Positions 38,237 through 49,069 of a stretch of DNA of 64,000 nt are shown here, in pieces (the first letter of the stretch is position 1; each line of letters opens with the position of its first letter). The stretch is from NCBI GenBank assembly GCA_016185205.1, contig JACPOA010000112.1:1-64000 (forward strand), written 5' to 3'. The translations under genes and the position numbers were made by a program. The notes below the pieces were generated by a model. That model was not told where the DNA came from. It searched no databases and worked only from the letters and a program-made list of their open reading frames with translations. This DNA comes from Hyphomicrobiales bacterium (GTDB lineage: Bacteria > Pseudomonadota > Alphaproteobacteria > Rhizobiales > Xanthobacteraceae).

Positions 38237-40882
38237 CTACTGCACCAATTCGCCCTGCTTTGGGGTCGGCGCGACTTGCGTTGCCTCGGTGACCTGGCCG
38301 CGCCGCGGCAGCAGTTCGGCAAAGCGCGTCTCGAGCGAGCGCCAGTATGCGAAGTCGTTGAGCCGCGTGCGCTCGACCAGCGCCAACGCGACGGCGGCGA
38401 CGAACGGCAGGCTCTGGATCACCAGCACCACCGCGAAGATGTTGATCTCGCGGATTTCCTTGATGTTGGTGGCAACCAGGATCGCCGCGCCGGAAATCAA
38501 CAGGCCCGCCAGCACCGCTTCCCAGAAGGCATGAAAATCCGTGCTGCGGCGCAGGCCGCCCTTGGCGGTGCGCACGAACGGCAGATGGTCCTTGATCACG
38601 CCGAAGCCGACCGCGCGCGCCACCGTCCATTGCACCGACATCGCCGCGAACACCGAGCTCAGCAACTGGCCTTTGTCGATGCGCACGCGCAGCCGGTACA
38701 GCGTCACGAAATGCGCCACCGACACGATGAAGCTGGCGAGGATCGGAATCGTGAGAATGCGGTCGGGCACCGCGATGTCGAGGAAGGCGATCACCGGCAC
38801 CCAGATGATGTTGAGGATGGCCACCACGACGCCGAGCGTTTCGGCGCCCAGCCAATTGAGCCAGCCGAGCGCGAATTCGCGCTTCTGGTCGCGGGTGAGC
38901 CGGCTCGCGCCGGGCAGGAAACGGCGCCAGTGCTTCTTCAGGATCTGGAAGCCGCCGTAAGCCCAGCGATGGCGCTGCTTCTTGTAGGCCTCGAAGCTGT
39001 CGGGCAGCAGGCCATGGCCGTAGCGCCGGTTGGTGTAATGCGCATGCCAGCCGAGTTCGAGCATCGTGAGGCCGAGATCGGTGTCCTCGCAGATGGTGTC
39101 GCTCGACCAGCCGCCGACCGCCTCGAGCGCGGCACGACGCACCAGGCACATGGTGCCGTGCACGACGATGGCATTGTATTCGTTGCGCTGAACCATGCCG
39201 ATATCGAAGAAGCCGGCATATTCGCCGTTCATGGCGTGATGCATCACGCTGCGCTCGCCGTCGCGGTGATCCTGCGGCGCCTGCACCAGGCCGACATTCG
39301 GATCGCGGAACAGCGGCACCAAGTCCTTCAGCCAATCGGCATGCACGACATAGTCGGCGTCGATGATGCCGATCACCTCGGCGTCCGCGGCGGTGTGCAC
39401 CATCGCCAGCCGCAAGGCGCCGGCCTTGAAGCCCACGATGTTATCGGCGCGCACGAACTTGAAGCGCTCGCCGAGCGTCTTGCAATGCTCTTCAACGGGA
39501 AGCCATAAAGCAGGATCGGGCGTGTTGTTGATCACCAGCACGCATTCGAAATTCGCGTAGTCGAGACGGGCGACCGCGTCGAGCGTCTGCTTGAGCATCT
39601 CCGGCGGCTCGTTATGCGCCGGGATGTGGATCGAGACTTTCGGCAGGGTGACGTCGGGCACCAGCGGCGGCGCATCGATCAGCCGCGACGGCTTGCGTCC
39701 GAAGGCGATCGCCGCGATCTCATCGATGCGCGCCATCGCGATGATGATCAGCGGAATCAGCAGCACGGTGCCTAGGCTCAGCGCGAAGGCCGCGCCCGGC
39801 ACGAAATAATGTCCGTTCCAATAGGCGAAGACGGCGGCGAACCAGGCGCCGACCACATTGGCTGCCGCGGTCAGCGTTATCGTCTGCCACAGGGTCGCCG
39901 CGGTCATCGTCAGGATCGGCAACGACAGCAGCACGCTCACCAGCAGCGCGATGCCGGCGAGCCGCCAATGGTCAGGATTGATGATGCTGCCGGTCCAGCT
40001 GAACTTGGGATGGCGCGCGGCGTCGAACAGACCCCAATAGGGGCCGACGCCGCCTTCGAAGATCTTCCACGGCTGGTCGATCGCTTCGACGATGTTGTAG
40101 TCGATGCCGAAGGCCTCGGCGCGCGCGACGAAGTCGCGCAGCACGACCGCCTGCTCGATGCGGCCGGGATCGGCATTCTTGAGATTGTAGCCGGCGCTCG
40201 GCCAGCCGAACTCGGCGATCACGATGCGCTTGCCGGGATAGGCCGCCCGCAGCTTGTCGTAGATCAGGATCGCCTGATCGACGCTCTGCTTGTCGGAGAA
40301 GCCTTCCCAGTACGGCAGGATGTGCGCGGCGATGTAGTCGACCGCCGACACCAGCTCGGGATGCTCGATCCAGACGTGCCAAATTTCGCCCGTGGTCACC
40401 GGCACGTTGGTCAAATGCTTGACCCGCTGGATGATCGAAATCAGGTCGCTCACCTTCTGCTCGCCGCGGAAGATGGTCTCGTTGCCGACGATGATGCCGT
40501 TGACGTTGCTATGGCGCTTGGCAAGGTCGACCACCGAGCTCAGCTCGCGATCGTTGCGATCCTGGTTCTTGTCGATCCAGGCGCCGATCGTGACCCGCAG
40601 GCCGAATTCGGAGGCAATGCCCGGCACCAACTCGACGCCGCCAGTGGACGAATAGGTGCGGAGGCGGCGTGTCAGCGGCGCCAGCAGCTTGAGATCGGTG
40701 CGAATCTGCTCGGCGCGCGCCAGCCCGCCGGCATCGGGATGCGATGAGCCCTCGAACGGGGCATAGGAAACACTTGCTAACTGGCCGTCGAAGTCAGGAG
40801 CGCTGATCCGATCACGCGCTACAGCCCACAACCCAGCCTGCACGCACGCCACGAGGGCGATTACGGCAGCAACGGTGCGCAT
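38237..40882 (-). CDS. ndvB: GH17-GT2 fusion, beta-glucan synthase (Bradyrhizobium NdvB-like)
   Basis: This 881-residue inner-membrane protein has an N-terminal signal anchor, a periplasmic GH17-like domain (about 30-320) with VGNETIF and EFGWPSAGYN (the two catalytic-type glutamates), two helices, then a processive GT2 domain (about 430-680) with HIPAHNEPP, IDADYV, EDTDLG and QRHRW (the D, DxD, ED and QxxRW motifs), and a C-terminal membrane bundle. This matches Bradyrhizobium NdvB, which makes cyclic beta-(1,3),(1,6)-glucan; it is unrelated to the large Sinorhizobium NdvB. The ATG lacks a clear ribosome site and follows a 40-codon ORF by six bases. Confidence 0.82.
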   Translation of the reverse strand: MRTVAAVIALVACVQAGLWAVARDRISAPDFDGQLASVSYAPFEGSSHPDAGGLARAEQIRTDLKLLAPLTRRLRTYSSTGGVELVPGIASEFGLRVTIGAWIDKNQDRNDRELSSVVDLAKRHSNVNGIIVGNETIFRGEQKVSDLISIIQRVKHLTNVPVTTGEIWHVWIEHPELVSAVDYIAAHILPYWEGFSDKQSVDQAILIYDKLRAAYPGKRIVIAEFGWPSAGYNLKNADPGRIEQAVVLRDFVARAEAFGIDYNIVEAIDQPWKIFEGGVGPYWGLFDAARHPKFSWTGSIINPDHWRLAGIALLVSVLLSLPILTMTAATLWQTITLTAAANVVGAWFAAVFAYWNGHYFVPGAAFALSLGTVLLIPLIIIAMARIDEIAAIAFGRKPSRLIDAPPLVPDVTLPKVSIHIPAHNEPPEMLKQTLDAVARLDYANFECVLVINNTPDPALWLPVEEHCKTLGERFKFVRADNIVGFKAGALRLAMVHTAADAEVIGIIDADYVVHADWLKDLVPLFRDPNVGLVQAPQDHRDGERSVMHHAMNGEYAGFFDIGMVQRNEYNAIVVHGTMCLVRRAALEAVGGWSSDTICEDTDLGLTMLELGWHAHYTNRRYGHGLLPDSFEAYKKQRHRWAYGGFQILKKHWRRFLPGASRLTRDQKREFALGWLNWLGAETLGVVVAILNIIWVPVIAFLDIAVPDRILTIPILASFIVSVAHFVTLYRLRVRIDKGQLLSSVFAAMSVQWTVARAVGFGVIKDHLPFVRTAKGGLRRSTDFHAFWEAVLAGLLISGAAILVATNIKEIREINIFAVVLVIQSLPFVAAVALALVERTRLNDFAYWRSLETRFAELLPRRGQVTEATQVAPTPKQGELVQ

Positions 40883-40888
40883 ATAGAC

Positions 40889-41011
40889 TCACAACCAAGT
40901 GGGGCTGGATTGCAGACCCTTGAACCCGTCCCCTGGGCTCAGCCAAAGCTTGATCTGCCAGGAAGCAGCGTAGCTCGGCATCAGGTGCTTATTCAAGTAA
41001 TGTTCGGACAT
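40889..41011 (-). CDS. Possible 40-residue leader ORF upstream of ndvB
   Basis: A short ORF with AGGA seven bases before its ATG ends six bases before the ndvB start, which has no evident ribosome site of its own. The peptide contains three tryptophans (ASWQIKLWLS; SPTWL) and no known motif. Coupling of ndvB translation to this ORF is plausible. It could equally be chance, as it is short. Confidence 0.35.
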   Translation of the reverse strand: MSEHYLNKHLMPSYAASWQIKLWLSPGDGFKGLQSSPTWL

Positions 41012-41069
41012 GGCAATTCCTAGGCGGCTACATGTCGCCCAAAAATTTATTTCAAACTAGCAACGTCGA

Positions 41070-41564
41070 TCAGCGGGCAGTGGTTCCGCCCGAGGCGGCG
41101 GGCGCCTGGGCGGCGGCCTCCTGCGGGGTCGGCGGCAGCCCGGGATTGAGCCAGCAGGCATGGACCCGGCCATTCAGGGTTTCCTGGGCCTTGGGATCGA
41201 TGTTTCCCTGCCGCACCAGGCAGCGGAAAGTGGCCTGGATATGGGCGCCCGGGCAGGCGAACCGGTCGTAAAGTTCGAGATGGCGGAAGGCGGTATCGAG
41301 ATCGTCGCGCCAGAGCAGGCTGACCACCCGACGGCCAAGCCAGACGCATTCCGGATTGCCAGCTGAGCCGGTGAGCAGGCGGGTGGCCTCGGCGATCTCG
41401 TCGATCTTCTTCTGACCTTCCTTGGCGGTGTCGGCGGCCGGTTTCTGCGGCTCGGCCTGTTTGCCGCCGCCGCCGCTCTGGGCAAAGGCAGCGCCAGCCG
41501 TGAGCGAGAAGGCTACCGTGCAAAGCACGGCAATAAACTGACGCAAGCTACTGATAAACGGCAT
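41070..41564 (-). CDS. Exported protein of the beta-glucan locus
   Basis: The 164-residue protein has a signal peptide (cleavage near AFAQ, about residue 28), a glycine/lysine-rich stretch, then a helical core with CVWLGRRVVSLLWRDDLDTAFRHLELYDRF followed by CPGAHIQATFRCLVRQG (read as two separate segments). Three spaced cysteines suggest disulfides. A very similar protein is annotated in Bradyrhizobium as a beta-1,3/1,6-glucan biosynthesis protein, from memory of the family. Its position between the ndvB-like and ndvC-like genes supports that role. ATG 41564 is chosen because the signal peptide begins there. Confidence 0.7.
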   Translation of the reverse strand: MPFISSLRQFIAVLCTVAFSLTAGAAFAQSGGGGKQAEPQKPAADTAKEGQKKIDEIAEATRLLTGSAGNPECVWLGRRVVSLLWRDDLDTAFRHLELYDRFACPGAHIQATFRCLVRQGNIDPKAQETLNGRVHACWLNPGLPPTPQEAAAQAPAASGGTTAR

Positions 41565-41876
41565 TGTCCCGCCGGTGTTTGATTGAGGCCGCCTGCCCGA
41601 AGTCCGGTCTGTTGTGAGACCCGATTGGGACACTAATACGGCGCTAGAGTGCCGGACGCCCCGGCGTTGGTTTTGCCTTTGAAATCCTAATCCCCGCCCG
41701 GACTGTCGTTGCCGACGGAAGTCCCGGCGCTCAAAACTTGGCCCCAACGCTACCCGTTTGTCCAGCGTCTCGATGATCCTTGCTTAAAGGGCACGATCTT
41801 GGCAGCGGCGGCGGCGCGCTATAAGCCGGTCGGCTAGGCTTGCAATCCCGCCGGACCGCCGAATTGGGTTAATCCG
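41565..41876. other. Intergenic region of the divergent ndv genes
   Basis: This stretch of 312 bases lies between the exported protein gene (minus strand) and the ndvC-like gene (plus strand). It must hold promoters for both sides, but I could not recognise a specific promoter, operator or terminator in it. Confidence 0.5.
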
Positions 41877-43472
41877 ATGCGCCTTGGTTTTGTCTGCCTC
41901 GCCGTATCGGCGACGGTCATCGCCGCCGTCTGGGCCTGGCTCGGCATGGCCGTGCCGATGCCGCAAGCCCCCGTGGCGGCCGGCGAAAAGCTCTATTGCC
42001 TGTCTTATGCCCCATTCCGGGGCCTGCAGACCCCGCTCGACCCGGGCACCCTCATTTCGGCGGCCCAGATCGAGGACGATTTGTCCCGGCTAGCCAAGAT
42101 CACCAACTGCGTACGCAGCTATTCGACCGACTACGGCCTCGACCAGATCGCCGGCATCGCCGCCCGCCACGGCCTCAAGGTCATGCAGGGGCTCTGGCTG
42201 TCCAGCCACCCCGACAAGAACCGCGACCAGATCGAGACCGCGATAGCGCTCGCCAACCGCTTTCCCGACACCATCCGCTCCGTGGTGGTTGGCAACGAGG
42301 TGCTGTTGCGCGGGGAGATGACGGCGACCGATCTCGCCGCCACCATCCGGGCGGTGAAGGCGCGGGTGCCTGTGCCGGTGACCTATGCCGATGTGTGGGA
42401 ATTCTGGCTGCGTAACCGTGACGTTGCCGCCGCCGCCGACTTCATCACCATCCATATCCTGCCCTATTGGGAGGATTTCCCGATTCCCGCGCGCCATGCC
42501 GCCGCCCATGTGGAGGCGATCCGCCGCCAGGTGGTGACGGCCTTTGCGCCCAAGGACGTCATCATCGGCGAGGTCGGTTGGCCGAGCGCCGGGCGCATGC
42601 GCGAAGGAGCATTGCCGTCGCCGGCCAATCAGGCGCGCGTCATCCAGGACGTGCTGGCGCTGGCGAGCCGCGAAAAATTCCGCGTCAATGTGATCGAGGC
42701 CTTCGATGCACCGTGGAAGCGCGCGCTCGAAGGCACCGTCGGCGGTCATTGGGGCCTGCTCGACGACGCCAATCGCGAAGCGAAGTTCGCCTGGGGGCAG
42801 GCGGTCTCCGATCATCCGTGGTGGCGATGGCAGGCGGCGGGCGGCATCGCCTTCGCGGCTTTGGTGTTCGGCGCGGCCATGCGGGTGCGGCGCGGCGCGA
42901 CGCTGCTCGCGCTCTGGCTGGCGGTGAGCGCGAATGCGACAGCCGGCGGCATCCTGATCGGCTGGACCGTCGCCAATGTGCCGATCGAGAGCCTGGGCGT
43001 GGGCGGCTGGCTGCGCTCGCTGGCCTTCGCGGCCGTCGCCTTGCTGGCGCCGCCCGTGCTGAGCGCGGCGATGATGCGCGGCACGCCGCTGCCAAGGTTC
43101 TCAGCGCTTATCGGTCCGGCAGGCGAGCGCATCGGCGATCCAGTCGCGTGCGCCGTCGGCGGCATTCTGATCGCAACCATGCTGCTGGCGATCCTGGTCG
43201 CGCTCGGCCTGGTGTTCGATCCGCGCTACCGGGATTTTCCGTTCGCACCCCTCACCACCGCGGTATTGCCGGTTCTGCTGCACAGCCTGCTGATGCCGCG
43301 GCCGGACGGCAACCGCGGCGCGGCTGAGTTGGCCGGCGCCGGCGTGCTGGCGCTGGCGGTGCCGTACATCGTACTCAACGAGGGCTTGGCGAACTGGCAA
43401 TCGCTGTGGACCTGCGCAGCGCTTGTCACGCTGGCGATCAGTCTGGCTCGGGTGCGCGGCGCGCCAGGCTGA
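41877..43472 (+). CDS. ndvC: GH17-domain beta-glucan synthesis protein (Bradyrhizobium NdvC-like)
   Basis: The 531-residue protein has an N-terminal anchor helix, a periplasmic GH17-like domain (about 35-300) with VVGNEVLLRGEM and GEVGWPSAG (the two glutamates), then about seven C-terminal membrane helices and no glycosyltransferase. This matches Bradyrhizobium NdvC, needed for the beta-(1,6) links of periplasmic cyclic glucans, likely by transglycosylation. The two loci (ndvB-like, ndvC-like) share homologous GH17 domains. Its last 35 bases overlap the convergent membrane protein gene. Confidence 0.8.
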   Translation: MRLGFVCLAVSATVIAAVWAWLGMAVPMPQAPVAAGEKLYCLSYAPFRGLQTPLDPGTLISAAQIEDDLSRLAKITNCVRSYSTDYGLDQIAGIAARHGLKVMQGLWLSSHPDKNRDQIETAIALANRFPDTIRSVVVGNEVLLRGEMTATDLAATIRAVKARVPVPVTYADVWEFWLRNRDVAAAADFITIHILPYWEDFPIPARHAAAHVEAIRRQVVTAFAPKDVIIGEVGWPSAGRMREGALPSPANQARVIQDVLALASREKFRVNVIEAFDAPWKRALEGTVGGHWGLLDDANREAKFAWGQAVSDHPWWRWQAAGGIAFAALVFGAAMRVRRGATLLALWLAVSANATAGGILIGWTVANVPIESLGVGGWLRSLAFAAVALLAPPVLSAAMMRGTPLPRFSALIGPAGERIGDPVACAVGGILIATMLLAILVALGLVFDPRYRDFPFAPLTTAVLPVLLHSLLMPRPDGNRGAAELAGAGVLALAVPYIVLNEGLANWQSLWTCAALVTLAISLARVRGAPG

Positions 43473-43812
43473 GCACCAGCAGTCCAACCGCCAGCGCCGA
43501 CAGCGCGATATTATAAAGCACGATGCCGAAGCAGGCGGCGGCGAGCGCCACCGCGAACAGCACCAGCGACGGCCGCAGCAGATTGAGTGCCGCGACCAAG
43601 AGCGCGCCGATGCCGAATACCGAATGGGTGAACAGCGCGATCGCAATTCCTCGCGTGAAGCACAGCCAGGTGTTAAGGTCGGCGGTGCAGGCCAGACCGA
43701 CGGTCGATTGCTCGATGGCGAGGTAGCGCAGATAGAGCGCATAGCCGATCGAGACGAAGCCGACGATCAGCAGAACATTGGTCGCACGCGCGCTCGGCAG
43801 AAACAGTTTCAT
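43438..43812 (-). CDS. Four-helix membrane protein, unknown function
   Basis: The 124-residue protein has four membrane helices. The loop between helices 1 and 2 carries two cysteines (GLACTADLNTWLCF) on the probable periplasmic side. No known domain is recognised. The gene converges on and overlaps the ndvC-like gene by 35 bases, and lies 52 bases downstream of the SPOR-like gene on its strand, possibly one operon. Confidence 0.7.
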   Translation of the reverse strand: MKLFLPSARATNVLLIVGFVSIGYALYLRYLAIEQSTVGLACTADLNTWLCFTRGIAIALFTHSVFGIGALLVAALNLLRPSLVLFAVALAAACFGIVLYNIALSALAVGLLVLSLARRAPEPD

Positions 43813-43864
43813 CGTGCTGCTTCCCGGTTGCGCGGATTATGCCGAGGCGCGCGCCGCTCGACAA

Positions 43865-44803
43865 TTATTGTTGGGCCAGCCGCTGACCGTCGAACTTGAC
43901 CGGCCGACAGGTGACACGGGCGGCGGCGAAGCGGGCGCATAATTGGTTCGCGGCGGCGATATTCGGCAGCGGTCCGACCAGCAGCCGAACGTCGGTGGCG
44001 CCCGGGCGTTGAACGCGCGCGGCGAGCGGATGCAAGCCGGTCAGCAGCGGGCCGAAATTCGCCTTCACCGCCACCCAGCGCATATTCAACACTTCAATAT
44101 TGGGCGCGCCGCCCAGATCGATGCCGATTTCGGGTTTGCGCGGCGGCTCGGCCGCCGGTTCGCTCGCCGGCGCGGACGCCATGCGGGTCGGCGGCAGCGG
44201 AATCGGAATCGGTTCGGGCAGGGGCGTCGCCGCTTGTTGTGCGGGCGTGCTGGGCCAGGGCGCGGAGCTGTCGGTGCGCGCCGGCATCGCCAGTGGCGCG
44301 ATTATCGGCACCTCGGTCCGCGCGGGCGGCGGCGCGGCTGCTGGCTGGCTCTCCGGAGCGGCGGCCTGCGGCGGCGTCGAAGGAGCGTTCGGGATCGTCG
44401 GCTTGGCCATGGGCACGGCCACCTCCTGCGCGGCCTGCTGCTTGATCGAGCCGGTCATGTCGTCGAGGTTGCGCTCGAGCAGCGTGATGCGGGCGGTGAG
44501 GCGGTCGCGATCGGCGGCGAGCACACGCAGCTGCGCTTCGAGGCGCAGGGTTTCTTTATCGATCCCGATCACGCGCGGCTGCACATCCGCGGCGGCGACA
44601 GCGCGGGCCGGCTGGCTGTCCGGCGCGAAGGCCAGCTGCAGCCGTTCGCTGCCACTTTCGGTTTGCGTGGTGATCGCCAGGCTCGCCAGCGCGATGGCGG
44701 CGGCGAAGCCCCAGCCGCACAGCCGCCACAGCGGGTATCGCTTGCCGAGAAGTTTGCGGATATTCGACAAATCGGGCTCCGGCGGCTCGATTTCTGATGC
44801 CAT
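43865..44803 (-). CDS. Membrane-anchored coiled-coil, Pro-rich, SPOR-like protein
   Basis: This 312-residue protein has a short cytoplasmic N terminus, one membrane helix (about 28-46), a coiled coil (about 78-118, with DKETLRLEAQLRVLAADRDR), a long Pro/Ala-rich linker (about 125-220), and a C-terminal domain ending LVGPLPNIAAANQLCARFAA, a pattern like a SPOR domain. SPOR domains bind denuded peptidoglycan, so a cell-envelope or division role is a reasonable inference. It is divergent from glmU, whose product feeds peptidoglycan precursor synthesis. Confidence 0.72.
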   Translation of the reverse strand: MASEIEPPEPDLSNIRKLLGKRYPLWRLCGWGFAAAIALASLAITTQTESGSERLQLAFAPDSQPARAVAAADVQPRVIGIDKETLRLEAQLRVLAADRDRLTARITLLERNLDDMTGSIKQQAAQEVAVPMAKPTIPNAPSTPPQAAAPESQPAAAPPPARTEVPIIAPLAMPARTDSSAPWPSTPAQQAATPLPEPIPIPLPPTRMASAPASEPAAEPPRKPEIGIDLGGAPNIEVLNMRWVAVKANFGPLLTGLHPLAARVQRPGATDVRLLVGPLPNIAAANQLCARFAAARVTCRPVKFDGQRLAQQ

Positions 44804-44965
44804 CAGCAGTCTCCGAGCGGCGAATCACATCGTTGAAAACATTAGCAGAATCCGGCAATGCTCGCTTTCATTGCGGGATACGAAGGGCTAAGCACGCTTG
44901 CTCCTTTGCCCTTGGCCGGTTCGGCTATGGGATGCTGCAAATCTGGCAACACTGAGTCGAAACGG

Positions 44966-46330
44966 ATGCATCCACGAACATGCCTCACGATCGTGCTGGC
45001 GGCCGGCGAAGGCACCCGCATGCGCTCGCCGCTGCCGAAGGTGCTGCATCCGCTGGGCGGTCGCCCGCTGCTTGAGCATGTGCTGACGACGGCAATGCTT
45101 GCCGGTGGCGCCGAGATCGCCGTCGTGGTCGGACCCGATCACGCGGCGGTGGCGGCAACCGCGCAACGCATCGCGCCGGGCGCGCAGATTTTCGAACAAA
45201 GCGAGCGGCGCGGCACCGCGCATGCGGTGCTGGCGGCAAAGCAAGCCATCGCACGCAAACCTGATGATATTCTCGTGGTGTTTGCCGATACGCCGCTATT
45301 GCGCCCCGAAACGCTGACCCGTTTGCGCGCGGTCATCGCCGGCGGCGCCGCCGTGGCGGTGCTCGGCTTCACGCCGGCCGATCCGAATGGTTATGGCCGG
45401 CTGGTGATGCGCGGGGGAGAGCTCGTCGCCATCCGCGAGCAGCGCGACGCCAGCGCGGACGAACGCCGGATCGGCTTCTGCAATGGCGGGCTGATGGCGC
45501 TGGCCGGCGAGCACGCCCTCGCCATCCTCGAACGGATCGGCAATGCCAATGCCAAGAGCGAATACTATCTCACCGACGCGGTTGCCATCGCCCGCGATAT
45601 GGGCTTGAAGGCACTCGCGATCGAAACCGGGGAGGACGACGTGCGCGGCATCAACACCAAGGCGCAACTCGCGCAAGCCGAAGCCGTGCTGCAGGACCGG
45701 CTGCGCAGCGCCGCGCTCGAGGCCGGCGTCACCATGACCGCGCCGCACACCGTGTTCCTGTCGGCCGACACCAAATTCGGCCGCGACGTCACCATCGAGC
45801 CCAACGTGGTGTTCGGGCCGGGCGTGACGGTGGAGGACGGCGCGGTGATCCGCTCGTTCTCGCATCTGGAGGGCGCCCATGTCGGCAAGGGCGCGCGCGT
45901 CGGGCCTTATGCGCGCCTGCGTCCGGGCGCCGAGCTCGGGGCGGACGTGCATATCGGCAATTTCGTCGAGGTGAAGGCGGCTACGATCGAGGCCGGCGCC
46001 AAGGCCAATCACCTCGCTTACATCGGCGATGCACGGATTGGCGCGGGCGCCAATATCGGCGCCGGCACCATCACCTGCAATTATGACGGCATCGCCAAGC
46101 ACCGCACCGATATCGGCGCCGGCGCCTTCATCGGCTCCAACTCGTCGCTGGTGGCGCCGGTCAAGATCGGCGACGGCGCCTATGTCGGCTCCGGCTCGGT
46201 GGTGACCAAGAATGTGCCGGCCGACGCGCTGGCGGTTGCGCGCGCGCCACAGACGGTTAAGGAAGGCTGGGCGAAACGCTTGCGGCAGATCAAGGTGTTG
46301 GGCAAGAAGAAGCCGGCCAAGCCCGCCTGA
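44966..46330 (+). CDS. glmU: GlmU, bifunctional UDP-GlcNAc pyrophosphorylase / GlcN-1-P acetyltransferase
   Basis: GlmU acetylates glucosamine-1-phosphate and then uridylylates it, giving UDP-GlcNAc for peptidoglycan and lipopolysaccharide. The 454-residue protein has the N-terminal nucleotidyl domain ([29 protein letters not shown]) and the C-terminal left-handed beta-helix with hexapeptide repeats ([41 protein letters not shown]). ATG 44966 gives standard length; the frame open to 44858 is not conserved. It is followed 123 bases later by glmS. Confidence 0.97.
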   Translation: MHPRTCLTIVLAAGEGTRMRSPLPKVLHPLGGRPLLEHVLTTAMLAGGAEIAVVVGPDHAAVAATAQRIAPGAQIFEQSERRGTAHAVLAAKQAIARKPDDILVVFADTPLLRPETLTRLRAVIAGGAAVAVLGFTPADPNGYGRLVMRGGELVAIREQRDASADERRIGFCNGGLMALAGEHALAILERIGNANAKSEYYLTDAVAIARDMGLKALAIETGEDDVRGINTKAQLAQAEAVLQDRLRSAALEAGVTMTAPHTVFLSADTKFGRDVTIEPNVVFGPGVTVEDGAVIRSFSHLEGAHVGKGARVGPYARLRPGAELGADVHIGNFVEVKAATIEAGAKANHLAYIGDARIGAGANIGAGTITCNYDGIAKHRTDIGAGAFIGSNSSLVAPVKIGDGAYVGSGSVVTKNVPADALAVARAPQTVKEGWAKRLRQIKVLGKKKPAKPA

Positions 46331-46453
46331 ACCGCCGCAGGGCCGATTCCTGGGCCGGTTCGACGCCTGTCACAAGACGAAATGCGTTTTGATTTCCATT
46401 AGCTTGCCGCCGCCGGCTAAAGCAGAAGAACAAGATAGGGGCCATCCACTCGG

Positions 46454-48295
<1,842 letters not shown>

Positions 48296-48304
48296 GATAG
48301 CCAA

Positions 48305-49066
48305 ATGGCTGAGATCGATCAGAAGCCGGCAGACGCGCTGACCACCGATCTCGGGGCGGTGGCGGCGACACATGCGGGCATCGCCGCCCGCATCCGTAAC
48401 TATTTCCTCACCGGCCTGGTGGTGGCCGGCCCCCTGGCGGTCACCGTCTGGCTGGTCTGGTCGTTCATCACCTGGGTGGACAACCTGGTGCGTCCTTTCA
48501 TCCCGGACGCCTACCGACCGGAAACCTATCTGCCGTGGCCGGTCCCGGGCACCGGGCTGGTGATTGCCTTCGTCGCGCTCACGCTGCTCGGTTTTCTCAC
48601 CGCCAACCTGATCGGTCGAAAGCTGGTCGAGCTGGGCGAGGGCCTGCTCAACCGGATGCCGATCGTGCGGCCGGTCTACAACACCATGAAGCAGATTTTC
48701 GAGGCGCTGTTCTCGAAGACCGGCTCTAGTTTCCGGCAGGTGGCGCTGGTGGAATTTCCGGCGCCCGGCATGTGGTCGCTGGTGCTTTTGTCGCAGCCGC
48801 CCAGTGGCGACCTCGCCGTGCGCCTGCCGCAAGGCGAGCATGTCTCGGCCTTCATGCCCTGCACGCCCAACCCGACCACCGGCTTCTTTTTCTACGTGCT
48901 GCGCAAGGATTTGATCGTGCTCGACATCTCGGTGGAGAGCGCGATGACGCTGCTGATTTCGGCCGGCATGGTGCAGCCGGATGGCGACGCGCAGAAGAAG
49001 CTCGCCTCGCTCGCCGCCACCGCGCGCGCGGCGCAGGCGGTGAAGAGCCCGGTGGTTGCCAAGTAA
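48305..49066 (+). CDS. DUF502 family membrane protein
   Basis: The 253-residue protein has two N-terminal hydrophobic helices (about 34-56 and 75-100), a central conserved segment (MPIVRPVYNTMKQIFEALF, then SLVLLSQPPSG) and a C-terminal helical region. This pattern is DUF502, a widespread family without defined function. It begins nine bases after glmS and likely shares its transcript. It converges on recG with three bases between. Confidence 0.88.
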   Translation: MAEIDQKPADALTTDLGAVAATHAGIAARIRNYFLTGLVVAGPLAVTVWLVWSFITWVDNLVRPFIPDAYRPETYLPWPVPGTGLVIAFVALTLLGFLTANLIGRKLVELGEGLLNRMPIVRPVYNTMKQIFEALFSKTGSSFRQVALVEFPAPGMWSLVLLSQPPSGDLAVRLPQGEHVSAFMPCTPNPTTGFFFYVLRKDLIVLDISVESAMTLLISAGMVQPDGDAQKKLASLAATARAAQAVKSPVVAK

Positions 49067-49069
49067 GCG

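Noticed and set aside
46331-46453. A possible glmS ribozyme or riboswitch before glmS
   Set aside because: No conserved ribozyme core was recognisable, and the known glmS ribozyme is confined mainly to Gram-positive bacteria.
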